Shown here in pieces: positions 36,250-46,039 of a DNA stretch of 64,000 nt (positions within the stretch are counted from its first letter, which is position 1; every line of letters begins with the position of its first letter). Made by a program: the position numbers and the translations under genes. The stretch is from the NCBI RefSeq assembly GCF_000482485.1, contig NZ_KI519435.1:135715-199714 (forward strand). The letters are read 5' to 3'. The notes under the pieces were generated by a model. That model was not told the origin of the DNA and made no database searches. It was given only the letters and a program-made list of their open reading frames with translations. Source of the stretch: Paucisalibacillus globulus DSM 18846 (lineage in GTDB: Bacteria > Bacillota > Bacilli > Bacillales > Amphibacillaceae).

Positions 36250-39200
36250 TTATATACTTAGCAACTCTCTCACGTCATCCTCACTTAAGGATGACAACAT
36301 GGTCTCTCCTGGTTGGATGACTTTATCTATTAGTTCGCGTTTCTTTTGTTGTAATTCATAAATCTTTTCTTCAATTGTTCCTTCTGTAATGAGACGAATT
36401 ACTTGGACGACATTCTTTTGCCCAAAGCGATGTGCACGACCTGTTGCCTGATCCTCAACTGCAGGGTTCCACCACAAATCATATAGAATAACGGTATCTG
36501 CGCCGGTTAAATTCAGACCTGTACCACCAGCTTTTAGAGAAATTAGAAATACACTTTTCTCTCCTTCATTAAATCGATCACTCATCTCTACACGTTCACT
36601 AGATGGGGTCTTTCCACTTAAGTAGAAGTAATCGATTCCCGCTTCTTTTAACTTTCCGATGATAATCTCATGCATACTGGTAAACTGAGAGAAAATCAAC
36701 ATCCGCTTCCCATTGGCAATAGCTGTTTCGACTGTTTCCATTAATAAATCAAGCTTTCCAGACTTGCCTGCATAATTCTCTATGAACAGAGATGGATGAC
36801 AGCATATTTGTCGCAACCGGGTTAATCCAGCTAGTATCTTCATCCGATTATGTTGGAATCCACTCTCTTTTATAGATTGTGCTGCTTCCTGTTGTACTTG
36901 TCTTAAATAGCCAACATATAACTCTTTTTGTTCATTTGTTAGCTCAGATACACTAACCGATTCAATCTTATCAGGAAGTTCTTTTAAAACATCCTTTTTC
37001 AAACGACGTAATATAAATGGTTTAGAAATAGATGCAATTTTTTCATGCGATAGTTGTTTGAAGGCTTTTTGATTTGGCATAAGCCCCGGTAATACCACCT
37101 GAAAAATCGCCCATAGCTCATCAATCGAATTTTCAATTGGTGTTCCACTTAATGCAAATCGACGGCCTGCCTTTATTTCCCGAATTGCTTTTGATGTTTT
37201 GGTTGCATAGTTCTTAATAAATTGTGCTTCATCTAAGATTACAGTTTGAAATGTTAATTCACGGTACTCTTCAATATCTTGTCGCAATGTTGCGTAGGAA
37301 GTAATCCAAACGTCAGCATCCTTATAGAGCTTTATCTTTTCTTGACGTTCTTGTGGAGTACCGGTCATCACCCGCACATTTAAGGTAGGCGTGAACTTTT
37401 CAAACTCATTTTTCCAGTTATAAACAACCGATGACGGTACCACAATTAGATGTGGGTGATCGCCAAGCTCCGATGCTAAATACGCAATGCTCTGTAATGT
37501 TTTTCCGAGACCCATATCATCTGCCAATATACCACCTAAGTGATATTGACTTAGTGATTTAAACCATTGGTAACCAGTCATTTGGTACGATCTCAAAGAA
37601 GCATCTAATATACTCGGAAGCTCATAATGCTGTTCCTCTGGTTCTTTTAATTGATGGAGTAGGTTTCTAAAAGCTGGATCATAGTTTTTCTTTGTATCAA
37701 TTAGCTCATCAATCTGCGTACCACGGTATACTGGCATTTGGATTTTTCCATCTTGAACATCACTTTTATGGATATCCATATCCCGAAAGAAGTTCTGGAT
37801 AGAGATAAATTCTTCCCCTTCTAGGGAAAGCATTTCACCACTTTGTAAGCGATAGTATCGTTTCTTCTCAATAACAGCATCTAGAATTTTATTTATTTCC
37901 GAATCATCCATGCCATCCATATCAAAACCAATTTCCAGTAAATTATTAGAGGATTCCATTCTTACACTTGTTCTTGGAATTGGTTCATTCTCGATAATAA
38001 AACCACGAACCTCAGACGTTAGAAATAATTCAACATATTCATCTAGAACCGGCAAAACCTTATACAGAAAGTCGTACAATTCTTCCTCATCGGCATCAAT
38101 AAATAATTCTCTACCATTATAATGGAAGTTAGCATATTCAATTAACTGCATAATTTGCTTCTCTTTATCCACATCCCGGATAATAATCACTTCATGATTC
38201 TCACGACCACCAAACGGATCAATCATATGATTCCCATAATGGTATTCTAATCTACCAGTAATCCATTCTTCCTTTGCTTCTAAATAAAGCTTTGCTCTAA
38301 GTGGGACCTGAATAATTTCTGATGAAACCTTCTCAGAAATTTCAACTTCCCCAACTTTCTTTAAGGAAGGAAGTACTTCCGATAAAAAGGTATCCGCTTG
38401 TTTTTTTGAAATAGGTAGCTGTTGTTCAACTTTCCCAAACTGACTGACTAGCTCTAGTATCGGTATTTGTTCTTTCAATGGGAAATAGAAGATTCCGTTA
38501 TAAAATAGCATTTCGTAATTATTGAAATACACACTGCCGTCTACCTCATGCATCGTTAAGAGTAAATCATCCCGTTCATTTTTGTTTAAGTCAAAGTGGA
38601 ATGGAAGTTTCCCCTTTTCCATAGCAAGATTGGAAAATGTACGACTATTTGCTTCCACCACGAAATCACGGTGAAGAAGCTTCTCAAGTAAATTCTCAGC
38701 AATTAAAGGCGGAATCGTAATCGATCGTTTATCACTCACGTTACCCCGATAATGATAGACATGATACCCATCATAGATTTTTTCATTCTTTTGGATAGAG
38801 CCAAGAAGTTCAAATATCTCCTGGTCTTCTGGCAATAAAAAATGCTGACTTGGCGCATAGGCAAACATTTTCGTGAAGAAATGCTCATTACCACTTAAAA
38901 CATCTTGGAGAAATTCATGGACATCTTTCACTACATAATCACGGGTAACTCCTGCTTTTAGTTCAATTAATAGATTTCTATCATAGGACCATTTCAATAT
39001 ATATTCTACATGAAGGGCGGCTTTTTCTGGCAAAATCTCTGTCATCTCAGAAGGCTGACCAACATTACTTAACGCTCGGATAAAACGATTAGTAATTTCA
39101 TAGTCATAATTTGAGTAAGCCATCTCTTGTGGTGTTTCCTTGTTGGCAATTCCAATTAATGTAGCAGCAATATGCTTACAAGACCCATAAGAATGGAAAG

Positions 39201-39420
39201 CTGGGCAGTCACAATATGTATCAACCGACCCTTTTTCAAAATCCTTCATATTAATTTCCACAAAATAATCTTCGGTTCCTTGTACTGTTGCTGTCCATAC
39301 ATTGTAATTGATATCATAGGATAAATCAGAAACATGCCCTTTATTATAATATTCTAATCCACGTTTATAGATTAATGATGGAAATAGCTTTTGGATATTG
39401 ATCTCACTTAGTTTTTTCAA
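36250..39420 (-). CDS. SNF2-family DNA helicase/translocase with SWIM zinc finger
   Basis: 1056 residues. An N-terminal SWIM finger has C70-x-C72, C81 and H83. A long middle region (about 100-600) matches bacterial SNF2-associated domains. The C-terminal SNF2 motor has Walker A DDMGLGKT (about 633-640), DEAQ near 729, SGTPIENSIDELW, and motifs V-VI SLKAGGTGLNLTGAD and QATGRAHRFGQ (about 990). Bacterial members (YwqA/YqhH type) are thought to remodel nucleoprotein or aid transcription; the target is unknown. The start is TTG with AGG about 10 nt upstream. No restriction or defence partner is adjacent. Confidence 0.9.
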   Translation of the reverse strand: MKKLSEINIQKLFPSLIYKRGLEYYNKGHVSDLSYDINYNVWTATVQGTEDYFVEINMKDFEKGSVDTYCDCPAFHSYGSCKHIAATLIGIANKETPQEMAYSNYDYEITNRFIRALSNVGQPSEMTEILPEKAALHVEYILKWSYDRNLLIELKAGVTRDYVVKDVHEFLQDVLSGNEHFFTKMFAYAPSQHFLLPEDQEIFELLGSIQKNEKIYDGYHVYHYRGNVSDKRSITIPPLIAENLLEKLLHRDFVVEANSRTFSNLAMEKGKLPFHFDLNKNERDDLLLTMHEVDGSVYFNNYEMLFYNGIFYFPLKEQIPILELVSQFGKVEQQLPISKKQADTFLSEVLPSLKKVGEVEISEKVSSEIIQVPLRAKLYLEAKEEWITGRLEYHYGNHMIDPFGGRENHEVIIIRDVDKEKQIMQLIEYANFHYNGRELFIDADEEELYDFLYKVLPVLDEYVELFLTSEVRGFIIENEPIPRTSVRMESSNNLLEIGFDMDGMDDSEINKILDAVIEKKRYYRLQSGEMLSLEGEEFISIQNFFRDMDIHKSDVQDGKIQMPVYRGTQIDELIDTKKNYDPAFRNLLHQLKEPEEQHYELPSILDASLRSYQMTGYQWFKSLSQYHLGGILADDMGLGKTLQSIAYLASELGDHPHLIVVPSSVVYNWKNEFEKFTPTLNVRVMTGTPQERQEKIKLYKDADVWITSYATLRQDIEEYRELTFQTVILDEAQFIKNYATKTSKAIREIKAGRRFALSGTPIENSIDELWAIFQVVLPGLMPNQKAFKQLSHEKIASISKPFILRRLKKDVLKELPDKIESVSVSELTNEQKELYVGYLRQVQQEAAQSIKESGFQHNRMKILAGLTRLRQICCHPSLFIENYAGKSGKLDLLMETVETAIANGKRMLIFSQFTSMHEIIIGKLKEAGIDYFYLSGKTPSSERVEMSDRFNEGEKSVFLISLKAGGTGLNLTGADTVILYDLWWNPAVEDQATGRAHRFGQKNVVQVIRLITEGTIEEKIYELQQKKRELIDKVIQPGETMLSSLSEDDVRELLSI

Positions 39421-39548
39421 AATCTATTAACCTGCCTTTTAAAACGCTTTTATACTCTCATTGTATAAGAGATTGGGATAAATTTAAATGGATTCGTTTC
39501 TATTCTTATAGGATAGGAAAAGCAGAGCTAGAATATACCTCTTAGGTG

Positions 39549-39586
39549 CAAAAAACGAAGCAATTTCCCAAATTGCTTCGTTTTAT
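39549..39586 (-). terminator. terminator of the MFS gene 39587-40786
   Basis: AACGAAGCAATTT pairs perfectly with AAATTGCTTCGTT around a short loop, with A-runs and T-runs on both sides. Confidence 0.9.
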
Positions 39587-40786
39587 TTAATGACTTACTG
39601 ATTGTTTTTTTGCTCTTATCACTAAAAGAATATAGATTAACATAGATACTAATATAGAGCCCGCCCCTGTTGCATATATCGTACTATAGTTGAAAAGAAA
39701 CGCAATTTGCCCGAATGTTAATGCACCAAATCCTATTCCTAAATCAAAGAAAGAGAAAAATGTTGCATTGGCCATTCCTTTTCTATTCCCTGCAGCTTTA
39801 TCAACCGCCCATGCTTGTAGGGCTGGCTGAACACTTCCGAAACCTAATCCATACAGTCCTGCAGCTAGCAGTAAAATAAAAGTACTTGGTAACCATGCCA
39901 AGAGGATCATCGCAATAAAAATCATGACGGTCCCCGGTAAGAATACGTATAAATGACCTTTTTTATCATATATTCTGCCAGCAAAGGTTCGTGAGATTAA
40001 TAGAAATACAGCATATACAAGAAAGTACGCTTCAATTCCCGCGACGTTTTGCTCAATAGCGTGTAGTGGCAAGAATGTTGCAATTCCCCCAAATGTAAAG
40101 GTGATAAATAAAACTAGAATGGATGGTTGAATCGCTGTCTTCTCAAAAATATCAAATCTTGGAGTAACCGCCCTATCTGGTATCTCCTCCACCTTTTTAT
40201 ACCGAACTTTTGACGAAAGAAGGAGAGCTACTAAACCAAAAGCTGCACAAATTAAAAACAAGGACATAAAGGAAATTTTGCCTACCAATGCAAGTCCTAA
40301 GCCTGGTCCGATAGCTAGGGCAATATTACCCGATAAACCGAAATACCCGAGTCCCTCTCCACGTCGCTTTGCGGGAACGATATCTGTTGCGATTGTACCA
40401 GTTGCTGTTGTCGATAGTCCCCAACCAACACCTTGTAGAACCCGGACAATTAATAAAAATGCAATACTCGTGATAAAAGCAAATGCACCAACAGAAATAA
40501 CAAATATCGCGAGTCCAGTCATATATACAAATTTACGTCCTTTTGACTCTAACGCATGCCCTGCATATGGACGTAAAACAAGGGCTGAAAAAGTAAAAAT
40601 TCCTACAATAACGCCAATTAACTGATCACTGCCACCAAGTTCCTTCACAAATAATGGCAGTGTTGGTAAGGTCATTTGAAACCCAAAAAAGATAAAAAAA
40701 TTAGCCAGACATATTAATACAAAGTCTCGCGTCCAAATTTTTTCTTGTATTACTTCTTGGTGTTGTACTTCAGCATGTGCCCCCAT
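39587..40786 (-). CDS. MFS transporter
   Basis: 399-residue twelve-helix major facilitator. The loop 2-3 motif is GHALESKGRKFVYM, helix 4 region RVLQGVGWGLSTTATGTI, and helix 5 GYFGLSGNIALAIGPGLG resembles the antiporter motif C. It is of the type often annotated as a drug/arabinose-type exporter (YfcJ/YwoG-like). AGAAGGGAG precedes the ATG. It is unlike the other MFS protein in the window. Substrate unknown. Confidence 0.85.
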   Translation of the reverse strand: MGAHAEVQHQEVIQEKIWTRDFVLICLANFFIFFGFQMTLPTLPLFVKELGGSDQLIGVIVGIFTFSALVLRPYAGHALESKGRKFVYMTGLAIFVISVGAFAFITSIAFLLIVRVLQGVGWGLSTTATGTIATDIVPAKRRGEGLGYFGLSGNIALAIGPGLGLALVGKISFMSLFLICAAFGLVALLLSSKVRYKKVEEIPDRAVTPRFDIFEKTAIQPSILVLFITFTFGGIATFLPLHAIEQNVAGIEAYFLVYAVFLLISRTFAGRIYDKKGHLYVFLPGTVMIFIAMILLAWLPSTFILLLAAGLYGLGFGSVQPALQAWAVDKAAGNRKGMANATFFSFFDLGIGFGALTFGQIAFLFNYSTIYATGAGSILVSMLIYILLVIRAKKQSVSH

Positions 40787-40909
40787 AGTTTTCTCCCTTC
40801 TTTCGATACTCGAAATATATTATACAGGAGTCTTATTAGAATTGGAATGGGGGACAAGGAAGAAGTTTTCATTCTATATGTAATAGTATTTTAGAAAGTG
40901 TCCTTACAC

Positions 40910-40933
40910 TGTTATACTAAATAATGTTATACT
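40910..40933 (+). promoter_or_regulatory. two extended -10 boxes for a candidate antisense RNA
   Basis: TGTTATACT occurs twice, at 40910-40918 and 40925-40933. Each fits an extended -10 (TGNTATAMT). The -35 sequences are poor. They would start transcription on the plus strand near 40940, towards the toxin gene. Confidence 0.45.
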
Positions 40934-40939
40934 GTGGAA

Positions 40940-41048
40940 TGTATATGAAAAGAGTCCAGCTGCAACTGAACTCTTTGATAAGCGGTTCTCTCCGGGGTAC
41001 TGTATATAAGCACAAAATAGGTCCTCTAATTTAGTGGATCTATTTTTA
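40940..41048 (+). ncRNA. candidate type I antitoxin antisense RNA
   Basis: The plus-strand transcript predicted from the boxes at 40910-40933 ends at a Rho-independent terminator. There ATAGGTCC (41017-41024) pairs with GGATCTAT (41036-41043), using one G-U pair, followed by TTTTT. The G-U pair forms only on the plus strand; the minus strand has an A-C mismatch. The RNA, about 108 nt, would overlap the 3' region of the convergent toxin mRNA, the layout of txpA/RatA and bsrG/SR4. Inferred; no expression data. Confidence 0.5.
40944..40976 (-). terminator. terminator of the candidate toxin mRNA
   Basis: On the minus strand AAAGAGTTCAG pairs with CTGGACTCTTT across a 6-nt loop, followed by TTTTCAT. 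It uses a G-U pair that exists only on this strand (the plus strand has a C-A mismatch), indicating minus-strand function. Confidence 0.6.
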
Positions 41049-41147
41049 ATTCTTGTTGATCATTGTTACAATCAACGCAATTAATGTAATCAGCAACGTG
41101 CCAAAGTTTCCAAGAATAATCATTACTTCATACATCCCCAGTAGCAT
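41046..41147 (-). CDS. putative holin-like type I toxin (TxpA/BsrG family)
   Basis: 33-codon peptide MLLGMYEVMIILGNFGTLLI... ending in VTMINKN: one hydrophobic helix with a short polar tail. MYEVMIILGNFG aligns with the start of B. subtilis BsrG (VYESLMIMINFG), the Hol_Tox pattern. These peptides insert in the membrane and are held in check by an antisense RNA. GGAGG lies 2 nt before the first ATG and 14 nt before the second (41135); either could be the start, and poor spacing is common in this family. A longer in-frame reading from 41249 runs through the promoter and is not credible. An extended -10 promoter, convergent RNA and terminators complete the locus. Confidence 0.65.
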   Translation of the reverse strand: MLLGMYEVMIILGNFGTLLITLIALIVTMINKN

Positions 41148-41198
41148 CACCTCCACACAATTAATGTATAACCCCATCAGAACATTATCTTGTCCTCG

Positions 41199-41207
41199 AT
41201 TATAGCA
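41199..41207 (-). promoter_or_regulatory. extended -10 promoter of the toxin gene
   Basis: On the minus strand TGCTATAAT is a perfect extended -10. Transcription would start near 41192, about 45 nt before the first ATG. Confidence 0.6.
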
Positions 41208-41361
41208 TAGTTTTACCAAAAACACGAACATGTATTCGTATTTTGACAAAGTTAATTTTTCTTTCCTTTGTTATCCCTACATATCAGTCTCGAAGTTGCA
41301 CTTAGAACTGGACATAGATTCTATCTAAGTCAAAGCACAAAGAACTTTTCCAACTACATAT

Positions 41362-41397
41362 AAAAGGACTTTGAGATTTACGCCTCAAAGTCCTTTT
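41362..41397. terminator. terminator after the sugar-acid operon
   Basis: AAAAGGACTTTGAG pairs perfectly with CTCAAAGTCCTTTT around a 7-nt loop, just after the gntP-type stop codon; U-rich on both strands. Confidence 0.9.
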
Positions 41398-41402
41398 TTC
41401 TA

Positions 41403-42806
41403 TTAAAACATACCGATAACAAAGTCAGCAATAACTAGCATTACTAATGATACTCCCCAAGCAATCGTTGTTGGAATTGACCATACTAAGATTTGCTCTT
41501 TTACTTCCTTTATTCCTAGCATTCTATTTACTACCCAGAATAAGCTATCATTAAAGTACGAGAAGATCATCGCACCTAATGCAGCCGCCTGAGCAGCTAA
41601 TACTAAGTTAACATCTAATGTAGCAACAATTGGCGCCGAAATAGATGCTGCGGTAATCATGGCTACCGTACCACTACCTTGAACCAAACGTACAAATGTC
41701 GCAATGAAGAATGGTACTAATATTGCTGGTATTGGCCATGTTGCAATTTGCTCTGCAATGTAATCCCCTGTACCACTTACACGTAACACTTCACCAAATG
41801 CACCACCAGCACCAGATACTAATAAGATAATACCTGCTGTTTGAATACCTTCTTCCATACGGTTAAGCGCTTCGTCACGTCGCAAATGATTTGCCAACGT
41901 ATAAATACCAATAATTAAACCTAATGCAACAGCAATGATTGGATTACCTAGATATTGAATGTAGGATAGAAGTGTATCATTTATTGCCAAAGCCCCTGAG
42001 CTATCTAGTGCACCTAATGTTGTATTTAAGAAAATTAGAAAGATTGGTACTAAAATTGGTAAAATCGATTTCATGAATGATGGTAGTTCTTTATCCCTTT
42101 CATCCACTGCATCTAAGAATTCTTTGTATACTTGTTTATCGCTTTCTAAACGTACAAATCCTTCTCCTTCTTCTTCTGGAACTTGGTAAATCTTCTTACC
42201 AACCCACTTCGCGTAAAACACACCAACAATGATAATTGGAATAGAAAATAAAAGACCTGCAATAATCATTAAACCGACATCTGCCCCAAATATTCCCGCT
42301 ACACCTAATGGTCCAGGAGTAGGTGGTACTGCATGGTGTGTTGCAGCTAACCCAACTGCAAGTGCTACACCTAGAGCAATAACGGACTTTCCTGTTTTCC
42401 TCGATAAAGCTTTCACTAATGGTTGTAAGATTACGAATGCTGAGTCAACAAAGATCGGAATCGCAACAATATAACCAGCAACGGCCATTGCCCATTCTTC
42501 TTTTTTCTTCCCTAAAGTTTTAATTAATGTATAGGCAAGCTTTTCCGCTGCACCGGATACTTCTAATATTCTTCCCATCATAACCCCAAGTCCAATAATA
42601 ATACCGATGGAGGCTAGTGTACTTCCAAATCCACTTGATATCGTGCTAATTACATCTGTAGGCTTCATCCCACCAACGATACCTGCAATAGATGCAGCAA
42701 TAATCAATGCAAGGAAAGCATGAATCTTTGTTTTTAAAACTAATAAGATTAAGACAGCTACAGCCAATACAAGTCCTATGATCATTTGAGTTCCTGAAAC
42801 TTCCAT
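41403..42806 (-). CDS. GntP-family sugar-acid:H+ symporter
   Basis: 467-residue permease with about twelve helices of the gluconate transporter family. Features are GLVLAVAVLILLVLKTKIHAF at the start, GLAATHHAVPPTPGPLGVAG in the middle and GSGTVAMITAASISAPIV near the end. I start it at 42806 (MEVSGTQMIIGL) because GGGAGGGAG lies 8 nt before; the longer frame adds 46 polar residues through the intergenic hairpin. As the last gene of the DeoR-kinase-dehydrogenase operon, it probably imports D-threonate, D-erythronate or a related four-carbon acid rather than gluconate. Confidence 0.87.
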   Translation of the reverse strand: MEVSGTQMIIGLVLAVAVLILLVLKTKIHAFLALIIAASIAGIVGGMKPTDVISTISSGFGSTLASIGIIIGLGVMMGRILEVSGAAEKLAYTLIKTLGKKKEEWAMAVAGYIVAIPIFVDSAFVILQPLVKALSRKTGKSVIALGVALAVGLAATHHAVPPTPGPLGVAGIFGADVGLMIIAGLLFSIPIIIVGVFYAKWVGKKIYQVPEEEGEGFVRLESDKQVYKEFLDAVDERDKELPSFMKSILPILVPIFLIFLNTTLGALDSSGALAINDTLLSYIQYLGNPIIAVALGLIIGIYTLANHLRRDEALNRMEEGIQTAGIILLVSGAGGAFGEVLRVSGTGDYIAEQIATWPIPAILVPFFIATFVRLVQGSGTVAMITAASISAPIVATLDVNLVLAAQAAALGAMIFSYFNDSLFWVVNRMLGIKEVKEQILVWSIPTTIAWGVSLVMLVIADFVIGMF

Positions 42807-42853
42807 GTTACTTTCTCCCTCCCAATTGTAACGGCTTTCATTTGAGCCCTTAG

Positions 42854-42885
42854 CTGACTGAGAATAACTCAATATCCTCAGCCAG
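42854..42885 (-). other. intercistronic hairpin between dehydrogenase and permease genes
   Basis: CTGGCTGAG pairs with CTCAGTCAG (9 bp, one G-U). No T-run follows, so processing or stabilisation is likelier than termination. Confidence 0.5.
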
Positions 42886-42909
42886 CGTATAATTTTCTGT
42901 TTTTTATTT

Positions 42910-43926
42910 TTATTCCATTGTTTCAGCAGTAAACTTAGGTGCATATTGCGCAGCTAGTTTAATGCATTCTTCCATACTTAGACTTGCTGCAATATTTTTA
43001 CCAGCGATATCAAAAGCAGTACCGTGGTCAACAGATGTTCTTAAGAAAGGAAGTCCATTCGTGATAGAAATCGTTCTATGGAAATCTGTCATTTTAGCAG
43101 CAATATGCCCTTGGTCATGGTAAAGAGATAATACTGCATCAAATTTCCCATTTAGCGCATGGTGGAATACAGAGTCTGCAGGAACTGGTCCTACGGCATC
43201 AATTCCATCCTCAATCGCAGCTTCAATACCAGGACGAATTTCTTCTACTTCTTCCATTCCAAATAATCCGCCTTCTCCACTATGTGGATTAAGACCTGCT
43301 ACCGCAATTTTACGATTTTCAAGACCAAGTCGTTGCATCGCTTTATCCACACGATTCAAATAATCACGCACACGTTCTTTAGTCATTTCTGCAATGGCAT
43401 CTTTTAATGACAGGTGACGAGTAAGGAAGAAGATACGCATATTGCGAACTTCAAACATGGTTAATGGATCTTTTGTATTCGTTAATGTCTCAAGCATTTC
43501 TGTATGCCCTATATAAGGAACTCCTGCTGCTTTTAACGATTCTTTATTAATTGGTGTTGTAGCTAACGCTTTCACTTTGCCTTCTTTTGCAAGACCTACA
43601 GACGTTTCAATATACTCAAAAGCAGCTTTACCACATTGCGCTTGTACGACACCATACTCTAATTCGTTCATATCAATGTTATGAAGGTCAATAAAATCGA
43701 CTGTGCCATACTCATATAGTCCCTCTTCAGGAGATGAAATAATATTAACTTTCAAGTCCTTTTCAACAATTTCAATTGCTTTCGTAAATACATTGGCATC
43801 CCCAACTACAACCGGTTTACACATATCATAAATTTCTTTATTTGCTAATGCTTTTGCAGTGATTTCCGGACCAATCCCTGCAGGGTCACCCATTGGAATT
43901 GCAATAATTTCTCTTACCTGTGTCAT
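42910..43926 (-). CDS. pdxA2: PdxA2-like 4-phospho-D-threonate/D-erythronate dehydrogenase
   Basis: 338-residue member of the PdxA family. Motifs are [11 protein letters not shown] at the N-terminus and the metal-binding histidines in [16 protein letters not shown] and YHDQGHI. True PdxA makes vitamin B6, but proteins adjacent to DUF1537 kinases are PdxA2, which oxidise and decarboxylate 4-phospho-threonate or erythronate to dihydroxyacetone phosphate and CO2. Here the start overlaps the kinase stop by 4 bp (ATGA), giving translational coupling. The context decides for the catabolic role; the stereochemistry of the substrate is not decided by sequence. Confidence 0.85.
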   Translation of the reverse strand: MTQVREIIAIPMGDPAGIGPEITAKALANKEIYDMCKPVVVGDANVFTKAIEIVEKDLKVNIISSPEEGLYEYGTVDFIDLHNIDMNELEYGVVQAQCGKAAFEYIETSVGLAKEGKVKALATTPINKESLKAAGVPYIGHTEMLETLTNTKDPLTMFEVRNMRIFFLTRHLSLKDAIAEMTKERVRDYLNRVDKAMQRLGLENRKIAVAGLNPHSGEGGLFGMEEVEEIRPGIEAAIEDGIDAVGPVPADSVFHHALNGKFDAVLSLYHDQGHIAAKMTDFHRTISITNGLPFLRTSVDHGTAFDIAGKNIAASLSMEECIKLAAQYAPKFTAETME

Positions 43927-45221
43927 TTCTCAGCACTCCTTTTTGTTTTCAAATATTTAACACTTGCGTAAATAGCCTTTTTATCCCCTACCATACCGCC
44001 TTTTGTTACAATTGGTAAGCCAGGGAAATGCCCCCCGATAAAAGTTCCGTATGCAGCTAACGGTAATACTTCATCCTCCAACTTAATCCCAGACGCCATA
44101 CTTAATGCACATAGAGAGGCAGTTACATCTCCTCCACTTGTAAAGCAACCTTGGATTGGATAATTTGTTTTTTCCATTACTCGTCTTGTTATTTTAGCTA
44201 AACCATCGGTAATACGTTTTGCCAAAGCATCTTGTGTTGTATTTTCTTTGGCTGCAATGGCTTTAAAGTTTACTAATTCGCTGCCTTCTTTGTAAGTAGT
44301 AATGATTAATACATCATCTTCTTTAATGCGTTCCAATGCTATTTGAATCGCTCCTTCTACTTCCTTATCCCAGCTTTGCCCCATTGTAGCTAGCTTTTCT
44401 GCGGAAACGTAAACAGGAGTAGAATTTGTTTTATCAATTAAGTACCGAAGCTGTTGACCAGACTTACTTGTTACACTTCCTACTGTCACAATTACCTTAT
44501 TAGTTTCAGAATGCTGATGGGTATACGCTTTTGAATATGCAGCAGTAAGTGGGCCCGGATCAGTAGGAATAAGGTTAACATGTTTAATCTGTGTCATTGC
44601 CTCAGCAATCTCTTCAATATCCTCATCGGTTACAGCATCAACCACGACAATCCGTTTTCCTTCTTTTATCTGTCTTTCCAATTCAACTTTAATGTCGCTT
44701 GTATTGGATAAGACGATATCGAGTCCAATATGTCCAACTTCATATTTACTTTGTTCAGAAATAATTAATGGAACGTAAGACTTTGTTATTGGCATGACGG
44801 GATCCTTTGCTACATCTGTTTCTTGTACGGGGACACCATCTACCAGTAAATATCCTCCAGAGCAGACCCTACCTGAATCAGGAAATGAGGCAACAACTAC
44901 AGCAACACTATTTCCGCCGACAGCTTCTAAAACGGTATCAATTTCAAGTCCGATTTTCCCACGAACCGTACTATCAATTCGTTTACAAATAACCTTAGCA
45001 CCCCATTCGAGGAACTTTTGTGTTGCATTCTTCACTCTATTTTCAACAATCTGGTCTGAAGCATAACGGGAATCCGTATCAATACAAACCGCATTTAATC
45101 CCACCAAATCTGGAATAGTATCATTAAATACTACAGTCGCAGAAGTGAATCCTTGTTTACTTAGTCGAACGCCCGTGGCATTTGCACCGGTTAAATCGTC
45201 AGCAACAACCCCAACTTTCAT
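43923..45221 (-). CDS. four-carbon acid sugar kinase (DUF1537; DtnK/DenK/OtnK type)
   Basis: 432 residues. The N-terminal domain carries [14 protein letters not shown] (about 5-18) and KRIDSTVRG (83-91 region). The C-terminal nucleotide-binding domain has [12 protein letters not shown], a [10 protein letters not shown] loop and [10 protein letters not shown]. The family phosphorylates D-threonate, D-erythronate or 3-oxo-tetronate at the terminal hydroxyl. Pairing with a PdxA2-like enzyme rather than an aldolase points to D-threonate (DtnK) or D-erythronate (DenK). AAGGGG precedes the ATG. It is second in the operon after the DeoR regulator. Confidence 0.87.
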   Translation of the reverse strand: MKVGVVADDLTGANATGVRLSKQGFTSATVVFNDTIPDLVGLNAVCIDTDSRYASDQIVENRVKNATQKFLEWGAKVICKRIDSTVRGKIGLEIDTVLEAVGGNSVAVVVASFPDSGRVCSGGYLLVDGVPVQETDVAKDPVMPITKSYVPLIISEQSKYEVGHIGLDIVLSNTSDIKVELERQIKEGKRIVVVDAVTDEDIEEIAEAMTQIKHVNLIPTDPGPLTAAYSKAYTHQHSETNKVIVTVGSVTSKSGQQLRYLIDKTNSTPVYVSAEKLATMGQSWDKEVEGAIQIALERIKEDDVLIITTYKEGSELVNFKAIAAKENTTQDALAKRITDGLAKITRRVMEKTNYPIQGCFTSGGDVTASLCALSMASGIKLEDEVLPLAAYGTFIGGHFPGLPIVTKGGMVGDKKAIYASVKYLKTKRSAEK

Positions 45222-45239
45222 GATATATCAACCCCTTAT

Positions 45240-45989
45240 CTATAAAATCTCAAGTCTTTCAGAAAGAATTAATCTTATCTGCTCTGACATACCATCATCT
45301 GTAATAAAGCCTTTTAATTCATTTAAATCACATACTTTTGAAAAGGCCTTTTGATTAAGCTTACTAGAATCAGCTAGTAACCATGTACGGGCAGCAGCTT
45401 TAATCATTAACTGCTTAATTAGCGATTTTTCAAAGGTTGGAGATGTTATTCCAGCCTCTAAATCAATTGCGTGTGCTCCTAAGAAGAATAAATCAACATG
45501 AATTTGATTTAAAAAATGATGTGCTTGAGGACCGAACAATGCCCCTACATCGTTTTGTAGCTCGCCACCAGTAACAATTACCTTTAATTTACTATCAACT
45601 AATTCAGCAGCAATTTTTATATCATTAGTAATAACGGTAAGATGATTTTTAGTTTTTAATAATCTTGCAAGCTCTATTGTCGTTGTTCCAGAGTCTAAAA
45701 GAATGGTTTGTCCATCTTGAATAAGTGACAACGCTTTTTGGGCAATCATTCTTTTTTGTTCAATATTGCGTCCTTCTTTTGTAAGGAATGGAGTCTCTTT
45801 TGTTAACGAATTTGCTCCTACCGCTCCACCATGAACTCGAATGACCTTTCCCTCTTCTTCTAGTTGGTCCAAATCTCTTCGAATAGTCATAGCGGATACA
45901 TCTAATTCCTCGGAAAGTTGATCAATTTCTACCTTGCCATTGACCTGAATTTTTTTTAATAACCATTTTCTACGTTCTGATGGTTGCAT
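45240..45989 (-). CDS. DeoR-family transcriptional regulator of the sugar-acid operon
   Basis: 249 residues. The N-terminal winged HTH is of DeoR type (RRKWLLKKIQVNG, then LSEELDVSAMTIRRDLDQLE, about 5-45). The C-terminal sensor domain has ILLDSGTTTIELARLL and VTNDIKIAAEL, the phosphosugar-binding fold. It is the first gene of the kinase-dehydrogenase-permease operon, 18 bp before the kinase gene, and so regulates its own transcription. A palindrome AACATAATTATGTT overlaps the -10 upstream and is its likely operator. The effector is probably a phosphorylated four-carbon acid intermediate. Confidence 0.9.
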   Translation of the reverse strand: MQPSERRKWLLKKIQVNGKVEIDQLSEELDVSAMTIRRDLDQLEEEGKVIRVHGGAVGANSLTKETPFLTKEGRNIEQKRMIAQKALSLIQDGQTILLDSGTTTIELARLLKTKNHLTVITNDIKIAAELVDSKLKVIVTGGELQNDVGALFGPQAHHFLNQIHVDLFFLGAHAIDLEAGITSPTFEKSLIKQLMIKAAARTWLLADSSKLNQKAFSKVCDLNELKGFITDDGMSEQIRLILSERLEIL

Positions 45990-46039
45990 AACATCAATCC
46001 CTTAATTGTTATTTTCTAACAGCACTAATGTTAATAACT

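Noticed and set aside
36250-39420. SNF2 helicase as part of a defence system such as DISARM
   Set aside because: No methyltransferase, nuclease or other defence gene is adjacent; SWIM-SNF2 proteins are common as single housekeeping-type genes in Bacilli.
41148-41249. N-terminal extension of the toxin reading frame to 67 residues
   Set aside because: It would read through the extended -10 promoter and the ribosome binding site and has no start signal of its own.
42910-43926. PdxA of vitamin B6 synthesis
   Set aside because: Operon partners (DUF1537 kinase, GntP permease, DeoR regulator) indicate the catabolic PdxA2 role.
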